A stretch of 64,000 nt of DNA from Candidatus Zixiibacteriota bacterium (GTDB lineage: Bacteria > Zixibacteria > MSB-5A5 > JAABVY01): positions 1-64,000 of the forward strand of contig DSEQ01000008.1 in the NCBI GenBank assembly GCA_011056555.1, read 5' to 3'. Position numbers and translations under genes: made by a program. Of this stretch, positions 1-9,149 are shown piece after piece; within the stretch, counting starts at the first letter, position 1, and every line of letters begins with the position of its first letter. A model generated the notes under the pieces. It was given only the letters and a program-made list of their open reading frames with translations, had not been told where the DNA came from and searched no databases.

Positions 1-700
1 CACAGATTATAACTATAGATGATACCATGGCGCCGCTGATAACCTGTCCGGCCGATATCACCATCGATTGTTCAGGCTCGACCGATCCTTCGAACACCGG
101 AACAGCGACAGCGACCGATAACTGCGACCAGAATCTTGACATAACCTACACAGATTCGCAGACCGGCAATATTATCACGCGTACCTGGACCGCAGTCGAT
201 GATTGCGGCAATTCTGCACAGTGCGATCAGATTATAACGATAGATGACACGACCCCGCCGATTATCACCTGCCCGGATGCTGTTTCGGTGCAATGCATTG
301 GGGATGTGCCTCCTGTCGATATTGGTTCGGTGACAGTGTCAGATGACTGCGATCCGAGTCCTGTAGTAACGCATGTTGGGGATGTATCTGACAATAACAG
401 CTGTCCGGAGACAATTACCAGGACCTACCGGGCCACGGATGCTTCGGGTAATTATGCCGAATGTGCACAGATTATAACTATAGATGATACCATGGCACCG
501 GTGATAACCTGTCCGGCTGATATCACAGTCGTATGCAACAATCCCTCCGACCCGTCAAATACCGGTACGGCGACGGCAACAGATAACTGCGACCAGGATA
601 TTGAGATAACTTACACAGATTCGCAGACCGGCAATATTATCACGCGTACCTGGACCGCAGTCGATGATTGCGGCAATTCTGCACAGTGTGACCAGCTCAT
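1..700 (+). repeat. Coding direct repeat, 465-bp period
   Basis: The stretch beginning at position 1 recurs almost unchanged from 466. A block of about 70 bases at 151 recurs at 616 with the same 465-bp offset (155 codons, two HYR units). The unit between them (about 241-465) is diverged. This is in-frame amplification of HYR pairs. Confidence 0.85.
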
Positions 701-3056
701 CACTCTTGTCCCGAACAGCCCGCCGGTTTGCAATGTGCCAAATGACACGACAATTCATCAATGTAACGGCGATGCGATTTGCCTGCCGGTTTCTGCAACT
801 GACCCGGATGGCAACCTTGAGAACTGCCAGATTACCTCCGGCCCGGGCACCCTGCAGAATGGCGAATGGTGTTATACCACGACCGGTTCCGGAGCCGTTA
901 CAGTCACAATAACCTGCACTGATTCCTGCGGTGAATTCTGTGAGGAGTCATTTACGGTAACATTTACGGTTAACAATGCGCCTGTCCTTACGGTTGCAGC
1001 AGACATCGATACATTTATGTGCGATGCAAGTGATCAGATCTGCTTCGACAATTCAGCCAGCGATGCTGATCTGCCGCAGGATGAGCTGCACTTCGAGATG
1101 CCCTCAGCGCCGGCAGGAGCCGCCATCGACCAGCAGACCGGCCAGGTTTGCTTCGTTCCCGGCAGCTCCGGGACATATAGCTTCACTATCAGGTTATATG
1201 ATGGCTGCGATGCTTATGATGAGGGTACGGTCACTGTGATGGTGACTGAGAACCAGCCTCCGACCATTTCGGCTAATCAGGAAGAATTCTTCTTTGCATA
1301 TTGTCCCGATGCCGATGCGGAAGAGAAATGTTTCAATGGCTTTACAGTCAGCGACCCCGATCATTCCCTGAGCCAGTTGACTATCTCAAAAATTCAGGGA
1401 CCGGGCACGTTTAATCCGGGCACTGGCAGTACTTGCTTTACCCCGGATGTGATGGATTCCCTGTATGAATTCATCTACCAGGTGAGCGATCCATGCGGTG
1501 CGGTTGATTATGACACGATAGATGTGAACGTCGTAGTCTTGGACAACTGTGATTCAATAACCTGTATCGATGTTGCCCTGGGCGATACAGCCTGCGTATA
1601 TAACAGCACATATATATATGCGCCGATTACAATCAGCAATTATGTTCCTTCGATAGGCGGTTTCGAACTGCTGATAACCTATGATCCCTCGGCCTTCACA
1701 TTTGTGGGCGCGGTTCAGGGTGATGCCATCGCTGAGTGGGAGTATTTCACCTACAGAACCGGGCCGTTCGGCAACTGCGGAAACAACTGTCCCAGCGGTA
1801 TGATCCTGCTGGTGGGCATCGCGGATGTGAATAACGGCGCACCACATCCATCGCCCTCCGCATACGATCCCAATGGTGTGCTGGCAAATCTGAAATTTTA
1901 TGTAACCGACGATCGAAACTTTGGCGGTCAGTCCTATCCCCTGCGCTTCTTCTGGATGGATTGCGGTAATAATATGTTCTCCAATGAAATGGGAGATACG
2001 GTCTATGTTGACAAGCGCATTTATGATCCCTTCGGCGGAATCAGGTGGGACGAGTTCGACGATGTTAACTTCCCTGAAAGCGAAAGGCCATTCGGTACCG
2101 GAGCGCCTGATGTATGCGTGATCGGCGACAAGACCGTTCCAATACGCTGTGTACAGTTCTTCGACGGTTATATCAGCATCTGTCATCCCGACTCAATCGA
2201 TCTGCGCGGTGATATGAATATGAACGAGATTCCCAATGAAATAGGGGATGCCGTGCTCTACACCAACTACTTCATTTATGGCCCCGGCGTCTTCATAATC
2301 AATCTTTATGGCCAGATAGCCGCATCCGACATTAATGCGGACGGTAAGACCTTAACCGTAGGCGATCTTGTTTACCTGATCCGGATAATGAGCGGTGATG
2401 CGGTAGCTATACCGAAGCTTGCTCCGTTCTCCGACGAAACCAGAGTAACATTATGCACGCAGAACGAAGGCTACACCGTCACCACCAACACATCCTCAGA
2501 TATGGCGGCGATTCTGCTCTCGTTTGCGGTGGACAATCAGAGTAGCGATATTGCGGTTAAACTTGCTGACAATCTCGGGCAGTTCTCGATTATGTCGGAT
2601 ATAGTTAATGACAGGCTGAACGTCCTCATTTACAGTTTCGATAGAATCAGAATACCGGCTGGCAAAAACGAGATAATCAATATTGAAGCTGCTGACGCGC
2701 TCAAGCTGATCTCAGCCGAGGCCTCGGATTACAATGGTAATCAGCTGGATGTGATCCTGAATAAAGTGGAAGTTCCCACCGAGTTTGCCCTCAGCCAGAA
2801 TTATCCCAATCCTTTTAATCCGGAGACGGAAATCATGCTTTCGCTGCCTGAATCGGGGAACTGGTACCTGGATATTTATAACATCCGGGGTCAATTGGTG
2901 AGGCAGTTCAGTGGTTATTCAGGTGCTGGAACCGTGCATATTAAATGGGATTCCCGCGATGATAGAGGCAATGAAGCTGCCTCCGGAATTTACTTCTACA
3001 AGGCCCGTGTTGATGACAGGTTCAGCCAGACTCGCAAGATGATCCTGCTGAAATGA
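3..3056 (+). CDS. Secreted HYR-repeat / cohesin-like / dockerin-like protein with type IX sorting domain (5' partial)
   Basis: The reading frame is open to the left edge, so the start and signal peptide lie outside the window. Counting from the first in-window Met, residues 1-225 hold HYR-type units with the CPAD...C and DDCGN signatures. Residues 226-505 are further Cys-containing Ig/cadherin-like units. About 508-672 looks cohesin-like (extended beta-rich, 'GGFELLITYDP'). About 726-791 looks like a dockerin pair (GDMNMNE and SDINADG). Residues 915-1009 form a C-terminal sorting domain with 'YPNPFNP' and a final MILLK. The family role is a cell-surface or secreted adhesive protein exported by Sec and then T9SS. 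A strong terminator follows directly. The carbohydrate or protein partner cannot be told from sequence. Confidence 0.85.
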   Translation, partial: QIITIDDTMAPLITCPADITIDCSGSTDPSNTGTATATDNCDQNLDITYTDSQTGNIITRTWTAVDDCGNSAQCDQIITIDDTTPPIITCPDAVSVQCIGDVPPVDIGSVTVSDDCDPSPVVTHVGDVSDNNSCPETITRTYRATDASGNYAECAQIITIDDTMAPVITCPADITVVCNNPSDPSNTGTATATDNCDQDIEITYTDSQTGNIITRTWTAVDDCGNSAQCDQLITLVPNSPPVCNVPNDTTIHQCNGDAICLPVSATDPDGNLENCQITSGPGTLQNGEWCYTTTGSGAVTVTITCTDSCGEFCEESFTVTFTVNNAPVLTVAADIDTFMCDASDQICFDNSASDADLPQDELHFEMPSAPAGAAIDQQTGQVCFVPGSSGTYSFTIRLYDGCDAYDEGTVTVMVTENQPPTISANQEEFFFAYCPDADAEEKCFNGFTVSDPDHSLSQLTISKIQGPGTFNPGTGSTCFTPDVMDSLYEFIYQVSDPCGAVDYDTIDVNVVVLDNCDSITCIDVALGDTACVYNSTYIYAPITISNYVPSIGGFELLITYDPSAFTFVGAVQGDAIAEWEYFTYRTGPFGNCGNNCPSGMILLVGIADVNNGAPHPSPSAYDPNGVLANLKFYVTDDRNFGGQSYPLRFFWMDCGNNMFSNEMGDTVYVDKRIYDPFGGIRWDEFDDVNFPESERPFGTGAPDVCVIGDKTVPIRCVQFFDGYISICHPDSIDLRGDMNMNEIPNEIGDAVLYTNYFIYGPGVFIINLYGQIAASDINADGKTLTVGDLVYLIRIMSGDAVAIPKLAPFSDETRVTLCTQNEGYTVTTNTSSDMAAILLSFAVDNQSSDIAVKLADNLGQFSIMSDIVNDRLNVLIYSFDRIRIPAGKNEIINIEAADALKLISAEASDYNGNQLDVILNKVEVPTEFALSQNYPNPFNPETEIMLSLPESGNWYLDIYNIRGQLVRQFSGYSGAGTVHIKWDSRDDRGNEAASGIYFYKARVDDRFSQTRKMILLK

Positions 3057-3077
3057 ATAAAAATGCTTTTTGCAGAA

Positions 3078-3112
3078 ATGCCCCGTCATGCTTGAGACGG
3101 GGCATTTTTTTT
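3078..3112 (+). terminator. Rho-independent terminator
   Basis: A perfect 10-bp stem (3078-3087 with 3096-3105, ATGCCCCGTC arm) has an 8-base loop and is followed by eight T. It lies 21 bases after the stop of the secreted HYR protein gene. Confidence 0.93.
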
Positions 3113-3182
3113 GCACCTATTTGCCGCATCGATCAGCGTATATCTTTTGAGGGCCAGGCCTGTCGGAAAAGAATTTTTTTAC

Positions 3183-3210
3183 TTGTCTGATCTCAAATAT
3201 TGGGTATAAT
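3183..3210 (+). promoter_or_regulatory. Sigma-70-type promoter for the KamA-family gene
   Basis: TTGTCT at 3183-3188, a 16-base spacer, and a perfect TATAAT at 3205-3210. The predicted start lies about 80 bases ahead of the gene. The 16-base spacer is shared with other candidate promoters in the window. Confidence 0.65.
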
Positions 3211-3299
3211 TATTTAGACATAGATCCTCCGGTGAATTCTAATATTCATAATCGATTCGGCGGAGGACAGGAACGCCCTGCTATTGCACGGAGGCGCAA

Positions 3300-5219
3300 A
3301 TGAAAACCGAAAAAGGTTTAGAAAGAACCTACAAGATCATCGGGACTGAGGTTATCAATGAAGATATTTTCCGTGATCGGATCGAGGCAACCCCGGCCCA
3401 GATCGAAAAAATATTCGAGACTGACTTACCCGAGTTCTGGCTGGCCAATCCCGATATCTATGAGTTATTAAAGCAGTCCGAGGATATCGAAGAGGCCCGC
3501 AAATCGCTCTACGATTATCTGAATGCCTGCGAAGGTAAAGTTTTTGAGATCGACAACGATCTTCACATTCTCGAAAAAGCCAATATCCGCGAGAGCGTGA
3601 GAGTATTCAAGAGCATTATAGCGCCGATCAACGAAAAGAGGACAGGCAGCAGCGCAATCTCGTATCTGTTTATGCTCGCACACGGGTTGCCGCCGGAGAA
3701 TATAACCGATCTGTCCAGGGGATTTCTGGCAGAATTCAGCCATCTATTCAGGGCGGTCATCGGCCTGACCGCCATGTATTCAGAATCCGGAAAACCTGAA
3801 AAACGTTCCATCCCCCGTTTTATTTCGCACGATGGCCGGGAGGCGGCCCTGCTGCGCTCATCATTTCTTGATAATATGGCCGCCCGGGCCGAGGAGAAAA
3901 TGGCTCATTACAAAACTGGGCTGGATGCTGAAGTGATCAGGAGACGAGAAGAGAACAAGAACAGAATCCTGGACTATTACGGCGGAAATGCATCCGATTG
4001 GCAGGATTATAAATGGCACCTGAAACATATTTATGTCGGTGGGGATGCACTCTCGAAACTGATCGATCTTACCGATGATGAAAAACGGGCGATTCACACA
4101 ACGGAAAAATGCAGGATTCCCTTCGGCATAACGCCGTATTATATCTCCCTGATGGATAAGGAGTCGGGGGGCAAATACGATCATGCCGTGCGCGCCCAGG
4201 TCATTCCGCCTACATCTTATGTTGAATCATTCGCCGAGAGCAAGCAGGAAAGAGGAATGCTCTTTGATTTTATGGGTGAACACGACACCTCTCCGATCGA
4301 CCTTATAACACGCAGGTATCCCGAGGTCCTGATAATAAAGCCATACAACAGTTGCTCGCAAATATGCGTGTACTGCCAGCGAAACTGGGAAATAGAAAAA
4401 GTTATGGACAGCAAAGCGGTTTATCCCCCGGAGATGATTGATAAGGCGATCGATTGGATAAAAGATCATCCATACATCCGTGACGTCTTAATTACAGGGG
4501 GCGATCCATTCGTCTTAACCGATTTCAGCCTGGAGAGGATTTTCGAGAAGATCGCCCGGATCGATCATGTCAATAGAATCCGAATCGGCACACGCATGCC
4601 GGTAGTGATTCCATTCCGGATCACCGATAAGCTATGTGACCTGATGGCCAGATATGTTAAGCCGGGTCGCAGGGAAGTATGTGTTGTGACGCACTATGAA
4701 CATCCCTATGAGGTTACACCGGAGTCGGCCGAGGCGGTGACGAAACTGCGCAGACGGGGTATCTCGGTATACAACCAGCAGGTCTTCACTTTTGAAAACA
4801 GCCGGCGTTTCGAGACCGTGGCCCTGAGGAGAAGCCTCAGGTTAATCGGAGTCGATCCTTACTATACGTTTATTACCAAAGGCAAAGAGGAGACGGATTA
4901 CTATCGTGTACCTTTAGCACGCATCCTGCAGGAAAGAAAAGAGGAGGCCAGGCTCTTTCCCGGTCTCGACAGGACCGATGAACCTGTCTTCAATGTGCCG
5001 CGGTTGGGAAAAAATCACCTGCGTTCATGGCAGGACCATCGTCTGATTATGATCCTCCCGGATGGCCGGAGAGTATATGAATTCCACCCCTGGGAAAAAT
5101 TTGTAACACCCGTCCCGCCTTATAATTATACCGACGTGTCTATTTATGACTATTTACAGCGTTTGAAGGGGATAGGCGAGGATATTACGGAATATCGTAC
5201 GATCTGGTATTATTATTAG
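3300..5219 (+). CDS. KamA-family radical SAM protein (lysine 2,3-aminomutase-like), long form
   Basis: Members of the KamA family are [4Fe-4S]/SAM/PLP enzymes that shift amino groups on amino acids. The cluster motif CxxxCxxC is at C352, C356, C359, followed by R361 at the position that binds the substrate carboxylate in lysine aminomutase. 'TGGDPF' is near 399-404, and a candidate PLP lysine is K571 (RLGK). The core 'FGITPYY...D' at about 275-285 also fits KamA. The protein is 639 residues against about 420 for the classical enzyme, the extra mass being a roughly 230-residue N-terminal region of unknown fold. By alignment from memory, the two aspartates that hold the lysine epsilon-amino group are replaced (K527, N565), so the substrate may not be lysine. 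It stands alone with its own promoter and a GGAGG ribosome site. Confidence 0.85.
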   Translation: MKTEKGLERTYKIIGTEVINEDIFRDRIEATPAQIEKIFETDLPEFWLANPDIYELLKQSEDIEEARKSLYDYLNACEGKVFEIDNDLHILEKANIRESVRVFKSIIAPINEKRTGSSAISYLFMLAHGLPPENITDLSRGFLAEFSHLFRAVIGLTAMYSESGKPEKRSIPRFISHDGREAALLRSSFLDNMAARAEEKMAHYKTGLDAEVIRRREENKNRILDYYGGNASDWQDYKWHLKHIYVGGDALSKLIDLTDDEKRAIHTTEKCRIPFGITPYYISLMDKESGGKYDHAVRAQVIPPTSYVESFAESKQERGMLFDFMGEHDTSPIDLITRRYPEVLIIKPYNSCSQICVYCQRNWEIEKVMDSKAVYPPEMIDKAIDWIKDHPYIRDVLITGGDPFVLTDFSLERIFEKIARIDHVNRIRIGTRMPVVIPFRITDKLCDLMARYVKPGRREVCVVTHYEHPYEVTPESAEAVTKLRRRGISVYNQQVFTFENSRRFETVALRRSLRLIGVDPYYTFITKGKEETDYYRVPLARILQERKEEARLFPGLDRTDEPVFNVPRLGKNHLRSWQDHRLIMILPDGRRVYEFHPWEKFVTPVPPYNYTDVSIYDYLQRLKGIGEDITEYRTIWYYY

Positions 5220-5250
5220 GACCCAGGATTGGCTTCACGGCCCGAGTCGG

Positions 5251-6987
5251 TCATTTCCGCTCAGCTGTGATACTGCGGCTGCCGCTTTTTATCACCATTT
5301 TATTGTCGCGCTGAAAAATCACATTTAGACTATCCTGCCCGGTCAGGCTGTAAGATATGAATTCCATTTTTGAAACAGGATGCATGACCTTTGTCAGCTT
5401 TTTACCTGACATAGCCCCCTGACATAATCCCTGCATCCAGACAAACATCAGGTCCTCAGCGCCGTTCTCAAAATTCACGCGGACATAGGTTTCAGCGCCA
5501 TCCACCATCCTGGTGCCCAGGATAACATAATTCCTGACCTGCCCGAGGCTGTCGAAAGAGCTCCACCAGTCCATCAGCATCGCTTCCGGATTGATTCCCG
5601 GCTGCTTCTCCCAGAATGCCGCTGCGCTCGTGAATTCTCGGTTCGAAAAAGCTTTCAGCATTTCATCCGTTTTATCGTTGTATTCCGGAAGCATATTCTG
5701 CCCCAATGAAGGGAAGACGGCATCGACAGCTTTCTGCCCTATCGGATAAAGGCGAAGCGTGCCATCCGAAACAGCGACACGAATTAAATCGTCATCATTC
5801 AGTAAATACAGGTCCTCCAGCTTCATAAGCAGGCTGTCATCGATCTGCGCTGTCTGGGGAGGAAGGTCATAGGATTCGCCGAATAGTATTTGGGAAAGGT
5901 TCACTGCGATATAGTCAACCGGCAGGATTCCGTCCATCGGCTTATTTGAGAAGACGATGAAAACTGCGCTGTCATCCACATAATCGTAGACTGCACAGCT
6001 CCACCCCTGCAGCATAGCCCCGCCGTTATGCCAGATTACCTTGCTATCGCGCCTCTCGGAATCCTGGATAACCCAGCCATAACCGTAGTAGGACTCCATA
6101 TCCGGGTATTCTTTAACATAAGGCGTGAAGATCCTGCGGGTTGTCTCCGGCGGCAGAATTTCCGAGCCTTTCAGGGCTGTGTACCATCTGTACATGTCGG
6201 CAGTGGAGGAAAGTATGCCCCCATTGCCCAGAAGGTTCCAGCAATCCTCGGGGCGATCGGCAGCTGAGGGATAACCCAGTTGCTCATTATGTGAGCGGGC
6301 TATCAGAGTATCATTAACTTGCAATAGATGAAGGCCGGTACTGTTCATTCCCAGCGGCTCAAAGAAGTTTTGCTGCAGGAAAGCCTCATAATCTGTGCTG
6401 CCTGCTATCTCAATAATTGCCGCCAGCAATGAATATCCGGCGTTGGAGTAAGAATATTTCTGACCGGGCTCGAACTGCAGGGGTTGTGCAAGAACGTCGG
6501 CAATATATATGTCACGGCCGATAACATCCTCGTCGGCGCCATAATCATGCGCCAGCCCGGAGGTATGGGTCAGGAGATGATGTATTGTGATCGCAGATTT
6601 ATCCGCTGGTATGCTGTCGAAATATTTACCAATTGGATCGTCAATGTTAAGCTTTCCCCGGCTTTCAAGCAGCATAATCGCCGCCGCGGTAAATTGCTTT
6701 GTAACTGATCCGGTACTGAAAAGGGTGGAAGTATAATTAGGGATCTGATTTGAAACGTCAGCAAGACCATAGGTCTGATGCAGCACGATTTCGTCATTCC
6801 GGGCCACCAGGGCGGTCCCATGGAATCCTAAACCTGACAACCGTTCAAGATAAGTATGCATTTTCTGCCCCGCTGTTGTGTTCACGACAGTCTCAGGGAT
6901 GTCAAGCCTGTCAGCAATGAGAATATTTGAAGGCGTTAAGGTCAAAAGTGCGCAAAAGAGAATAGCGGCAAATTTTAACTTCCACAT
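5251..6987 (-). CDS. Exported serine hydrolase, beta-lactamase class C-like
   Basis: The penicillin-binding/beta-lactamase fold is shown by S94-V-T-K97 (catalytic Ser and Lys), Y180-S-N182 and a HNGG box near 320 in place of KTG. A Sec signal peptide occupies about residues 1-25, so it acts in the periplasm or at the surface. At 578 residues it is longer than a lone catalytic domain (about 350); the remaining 200 residues are a C-terminal extension like those on other stand-alone class C-type esterases and peptidases. Substrate cannot be assigned (peptide, ester or D-amino-acid bond). It converges with the KamA-family gene and diverges from the phosphofructokinase gene. Confidence 0.85.
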   Translation of the reverse strand: MWKLKFAAILFCALLTLTPSNILIADRLDIPETVVNTTAGQKMHTYLERLSGLGFHGTALVARNDEIVLHQTYGLADVSNQIPNYTSTLFSTGSVTKQFTAAAIMLLESRGKLNIDDPIGKYFDSIPADKSAITIHHLLTHTSGLAHDYGADEDVIGRDIYIADVLAQPLQFEPGQKYSYSNAGYSLLAAIIEIAGSTDYEAFLQQNFFEPLGMNSTGLHLLQVNDTLIARSHNEQLGYPSAADRPEDCWNLLGNGGILSSTADMYRWYTALKGSEILPPETTRRIFTPYVKEYPDMESYYGYGWVIQDSERRDSKVIWHNGGAMLQGWSCAVYDYVDDSAVFIVFSNKPMDGILPVDYIAVNLSQILFGESYDLPPQTAQIDDSLLMKLEDLYLLNDDDLIRVAVSDGTLRLYPIGQKAVDAVFPSLGQNMLPEYNDKTDEMLKAFSNREFTSAAAFWEKQPGINPEAMLMDWWSSFDSLGQVRNYVILGTRMVDGAETYVRVNFENGAEDLMFVWMQGLCQGAMSGKKLTKVMHPVSKMEFISYSLTGQDSLNVIFQRDNKMVIKSGSRSITAERK

Positions 6988-7313
6988 AGCCCGAAACTCC
7001 TGTTGTCAATTATTAAAGGGCCCGCATACATACATTATTTCTTAGACTATTCAGCCCTCGAATAGTTGCAGGGAAAAGCAAAAAAACGCCAATTGTCAAT
7101 AGATTATTTATTTCGCCAAATCTGACGATAGAATAGATACTGTCCCGAAAGCGCGATAGAGACGCGGGGCGGTTATTTAAATTATTCGCAAATAATAAAT
7201 TAGGAAACAGATTCATAAAATGCTTGTTTGAGAAGCGAATCTCTTATAACTTTGGACTTGAATTTGAGAAGTCTCTTTTGGATGGCTTTTCATGAGATAA
7301 TGGAGGTGTGTCT
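6988..7313. other. Divergent intergenic region
   Basis: About 325 AT-rich bases separate the serine hydrolase and phosphofructokinase genes. A weak promoter-like pair, TTGTTT at 7224 and TATAAC at 7245 (15-base spacer), points toward the phosphofructokinase. No gene or RNA structure was recognised. Confidence 0.4.
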
Positions 7314-8516
7314 GTGGCGAATGTAAATACCAAAAAGGGCGTAATAGGAATTCTGACCGGAGGGGGAGATGTTCCCGGCTTGAATCCGGCCATCAGGGCG
7401 GTCACGATCAGGGCCATCCGGGAGGGTTATCAGGTGATTGGAATCCGCCGCGGGTGGGCCGGTACCATCGAAATTAAGAGGGACAAAAAGGCTGACAACA
7501 GCTCCAATTACCAAATCCTGACCGAAGATATTGTGAATAAAGCCGGGAGGACGGGCGGTACATTTCTGCACAGCTCCCGCACCCATCCAGGGCATGTCGC
7601 CAAAGCCAATGTCCCTGAACATCTCAGGGACAAATATAAGGATGAGCGCAATGATCTAACCAAAGAGGTCAAGAAAAATCTCGATTTCCTCGGTATAGAT
7701 TATCTTATTCCTATCGGCGGGGATGACACCCTGAGCTACGGGGTGCGGTTGTACAAAGAGGGAGTGAAGGTGGTGGCCATTCCCAAGACCATGGATAATG
7801 ATGTTCCCGGTACTGACTATTGTATCGGATTCAGCACCTGTGTGACCCGCACGATTCAGATGACCAACAGCCTGCGTACCTCGGCTGGGTCGCATGAACG
7901 CTTTCTGGTGCTGGAGGTATTCGGGCGCTACGCCGGTTTTACCGCCATGCTTCCGACCATGGCCGGCGCCGCCAACCGATGCGTGATACCGGAGCATAAA
8001 TTTAATATCGAAAGACTGACCGAACTCCTGACCGAAGACAGGCATAAGAATCCCAGCAAATATTCCGTGGTGCTGGTCTCGGAGGGCGCCATGTTCGAGG
8101 GGGGCGAGATGATATTCCGTGACACCGAAAAGGATGCTTACGGCCATATGAAGCTGGGCGGAATCGGCGATCTGGTTTCAGCCAAGCTGAAAGAATTCTC
8201 GCCCAAGTTCAATAATGGCAGGCCGATAAATGTCATCAATCAGAAGCTCGGCTATCTTGTCCGCGGCGGCGATCCCGACGCCATAGATTCAGTTGTTCCC
8301 ATGGCCTACGGCAACCTTGCTCTCGACTTGATTTTGAACGGGATTCACGGGCGCCTGGTGGTATTGAAAAATGGGCGGTATGACAATGTGCCGATTGACG
8401 TTGTTACCAGTACCAAGAAATTCGTCAACGTTGAAAGGTATTACAACAAAGACAGACTGCGTCCCCAGTACAAGAGCTTTGAAATGCAGCCGCTATTTAT
8501 TATGGCCAGCGATTAA
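7314..8516 (+). CDS. 6-phosphofructokinase, predicted pyrophosphate-dependent
   Basis: It phosphorylates fructose 6-phosphate to the 1,6-bisphosphate in glycolysis, in the cytoplasm. PFK signatures are GGGDVPGLN near the N-terminus, GGDDT (D138), PKTMDND (K158, catalytic D163) and 'EVFGRYAG' in the place of the usual MGR motif. ATP-PFKs carry Gly at both selector positions (GGDGS and PGTIDND). Asp plus Lys there is the established mark of PPi-dependent enzymes, which work reversibly. GTG at 7314 is chosen because GGAGG at 7302-7306 is well spaced for it, whereas the in-frame GTG at 7308 sits almost on the ribosome site. At 400 residues it fits the longer PFK group. Confidence 0.9.
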   Translation: MANVNTKKGVIGILTGGGDVPGLNPAIRAVTIRAIREGYQVIGIRRGWAGTIEIKRDKKADNSSNYQILTEDIVNKAGRTGGTFLHSSRTHPGHVAKANVPEHLRDKYKDERNDLTKEVKKNLDFLGIDYLIPIGGDDTLSYGVRLYKEGVKVVAIPKTMDNDVPGTDYCIGFSTCVTRTIQMTNSLRTSAGSHERFLVLEVFGRYAGFTAMLPTMAGAANRCVIPEHKFNIERLTELLTEDRHKNPSKYSVVLVSEGAMFEGGEMIFRDTEKDAYGHMKLGGIGDLVSAKLKEFSPKFNNGRPINVINQKLGYLVRGGDPDAIDSVVPMAYGNLALDLILNGIHGRLVVLKNGRYDNVPIDVVTSTKKFVNVERYYNKDRLRPQYKSFEMQPLFIMASD

Positions 8517-8534
8517 CAGGGCATTTATAGAAAG

Positions 8535-8566
8535 AAGCCCGTCTGATTTATCGGATGGGCTTTTTT
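8535..8566 (+). terminator. Rho-independent terminator after phosphofructokinase
   Basis: A 12-bp stem including AAGCCC/GGGCTT, with two G-U pairs and a small loop, is followed by six T. It lies 18 bases past the stop codon. Confidence 0.9.
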
Positions 8567-8596
8567 ATTTTAACCTCAAAAGTCTTCGTGGAAATA

Positions 8597-8965
8597 CTAC
8601 TTGTTGCTGTATGACATGAAAATATCAAAAGTGATGACTTCGTTAACGCGGATGTTAACCTTTGATGTAAAGGTTTGATAGTATGAGTTACTGGCAGAAA
8701 TATCCTGCGATCCAATCGGGATATTGCTGAGTGAATAATGGCCGCTTTTGGCAGTGGTATCAACTTCTCCCCCGCAGGATACAATAACATTGGCAATCGG
8801 CTTAAGGCTGCCGGAGAGGTACACATGTCCGGTCACACCGCCAAAGGCAGCGCTTGTGGGGCCATAGCTGCCCTTATTCTCGCATCCGCCGGCGACAATC
8901 ATAAGCGCTGAGGCAAACGCAACAATTAATCCTGCTGCAAGTGTTTTTATCTCCGGTCGTCTCAT
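8597..8965 (-). CDS. Small exported protein with carboxypeptidase-regulatory-like domain
   Basis: The 122 residues start with a hydrophobic signal and a Cys at 28 in a poor lipobox (AGGC), so lipidation is possible but not certain. Residues about 42-120 form a carboxypeptidase-regulatory/transthyretin-like beta fold: 'VTGHVYLSG', then 'GHYSLSNIPIG', then a beta-rich tail. Such domains are usually accessory folds in surface proteins; no enzymatic residues are visible. No clear ribosome site precedes the ATG. It converges with the phosphofructokinase gene and has no operon partner. Confidence 0.7.
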   Translation of the reverse strand: MRRPEIKTLAAGLIVAFASALMIVAGGCENKGSYGPTSAAFGGVTGHVYLSGSLKPIANVIVSCGGEVDTTAKSGHYSLSNIPIGSQDISASNSYYQTFTSKVNIRVNEVITFDIFMSYSNK

Positions 8966-9068
8966 AAATAACGATACGTAAGAACGATTCCCATAATGGA
9001 AAAACTACCATACTTCCGCAAATTGTCAACGAATTAATTTGCCCGTCTAAAGAGAATACTTCTTGCCC

Positions 9069-9095
9069 TTGACAGCCAACCGGCATTATTATTAT
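9069..9095 (+). promoter_or_regulatory. Sigma-70-type promoter for the 9150 lipoprotein gene
   Basis: A perfect TTGACA at 9069-9074 and TATTAT at 9090-9095, with a 15-base spacer, lie about 55 bases before the start codon. Confidence 0.5.
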
Positions 9096-9149
9096 GCTTT
9101 ATCAGGAAGTTTATCACTCTGCATTTAGTGAAACAGGGGAGAGGGAATA

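Noticed and set aside
1554..2186. 210-codon open frame on the minus strand
   Set aside because: It lies entirely inside the first secreted protein gene in antisense, without ribosome site or family resemblance; the opposite strand has clear domains.
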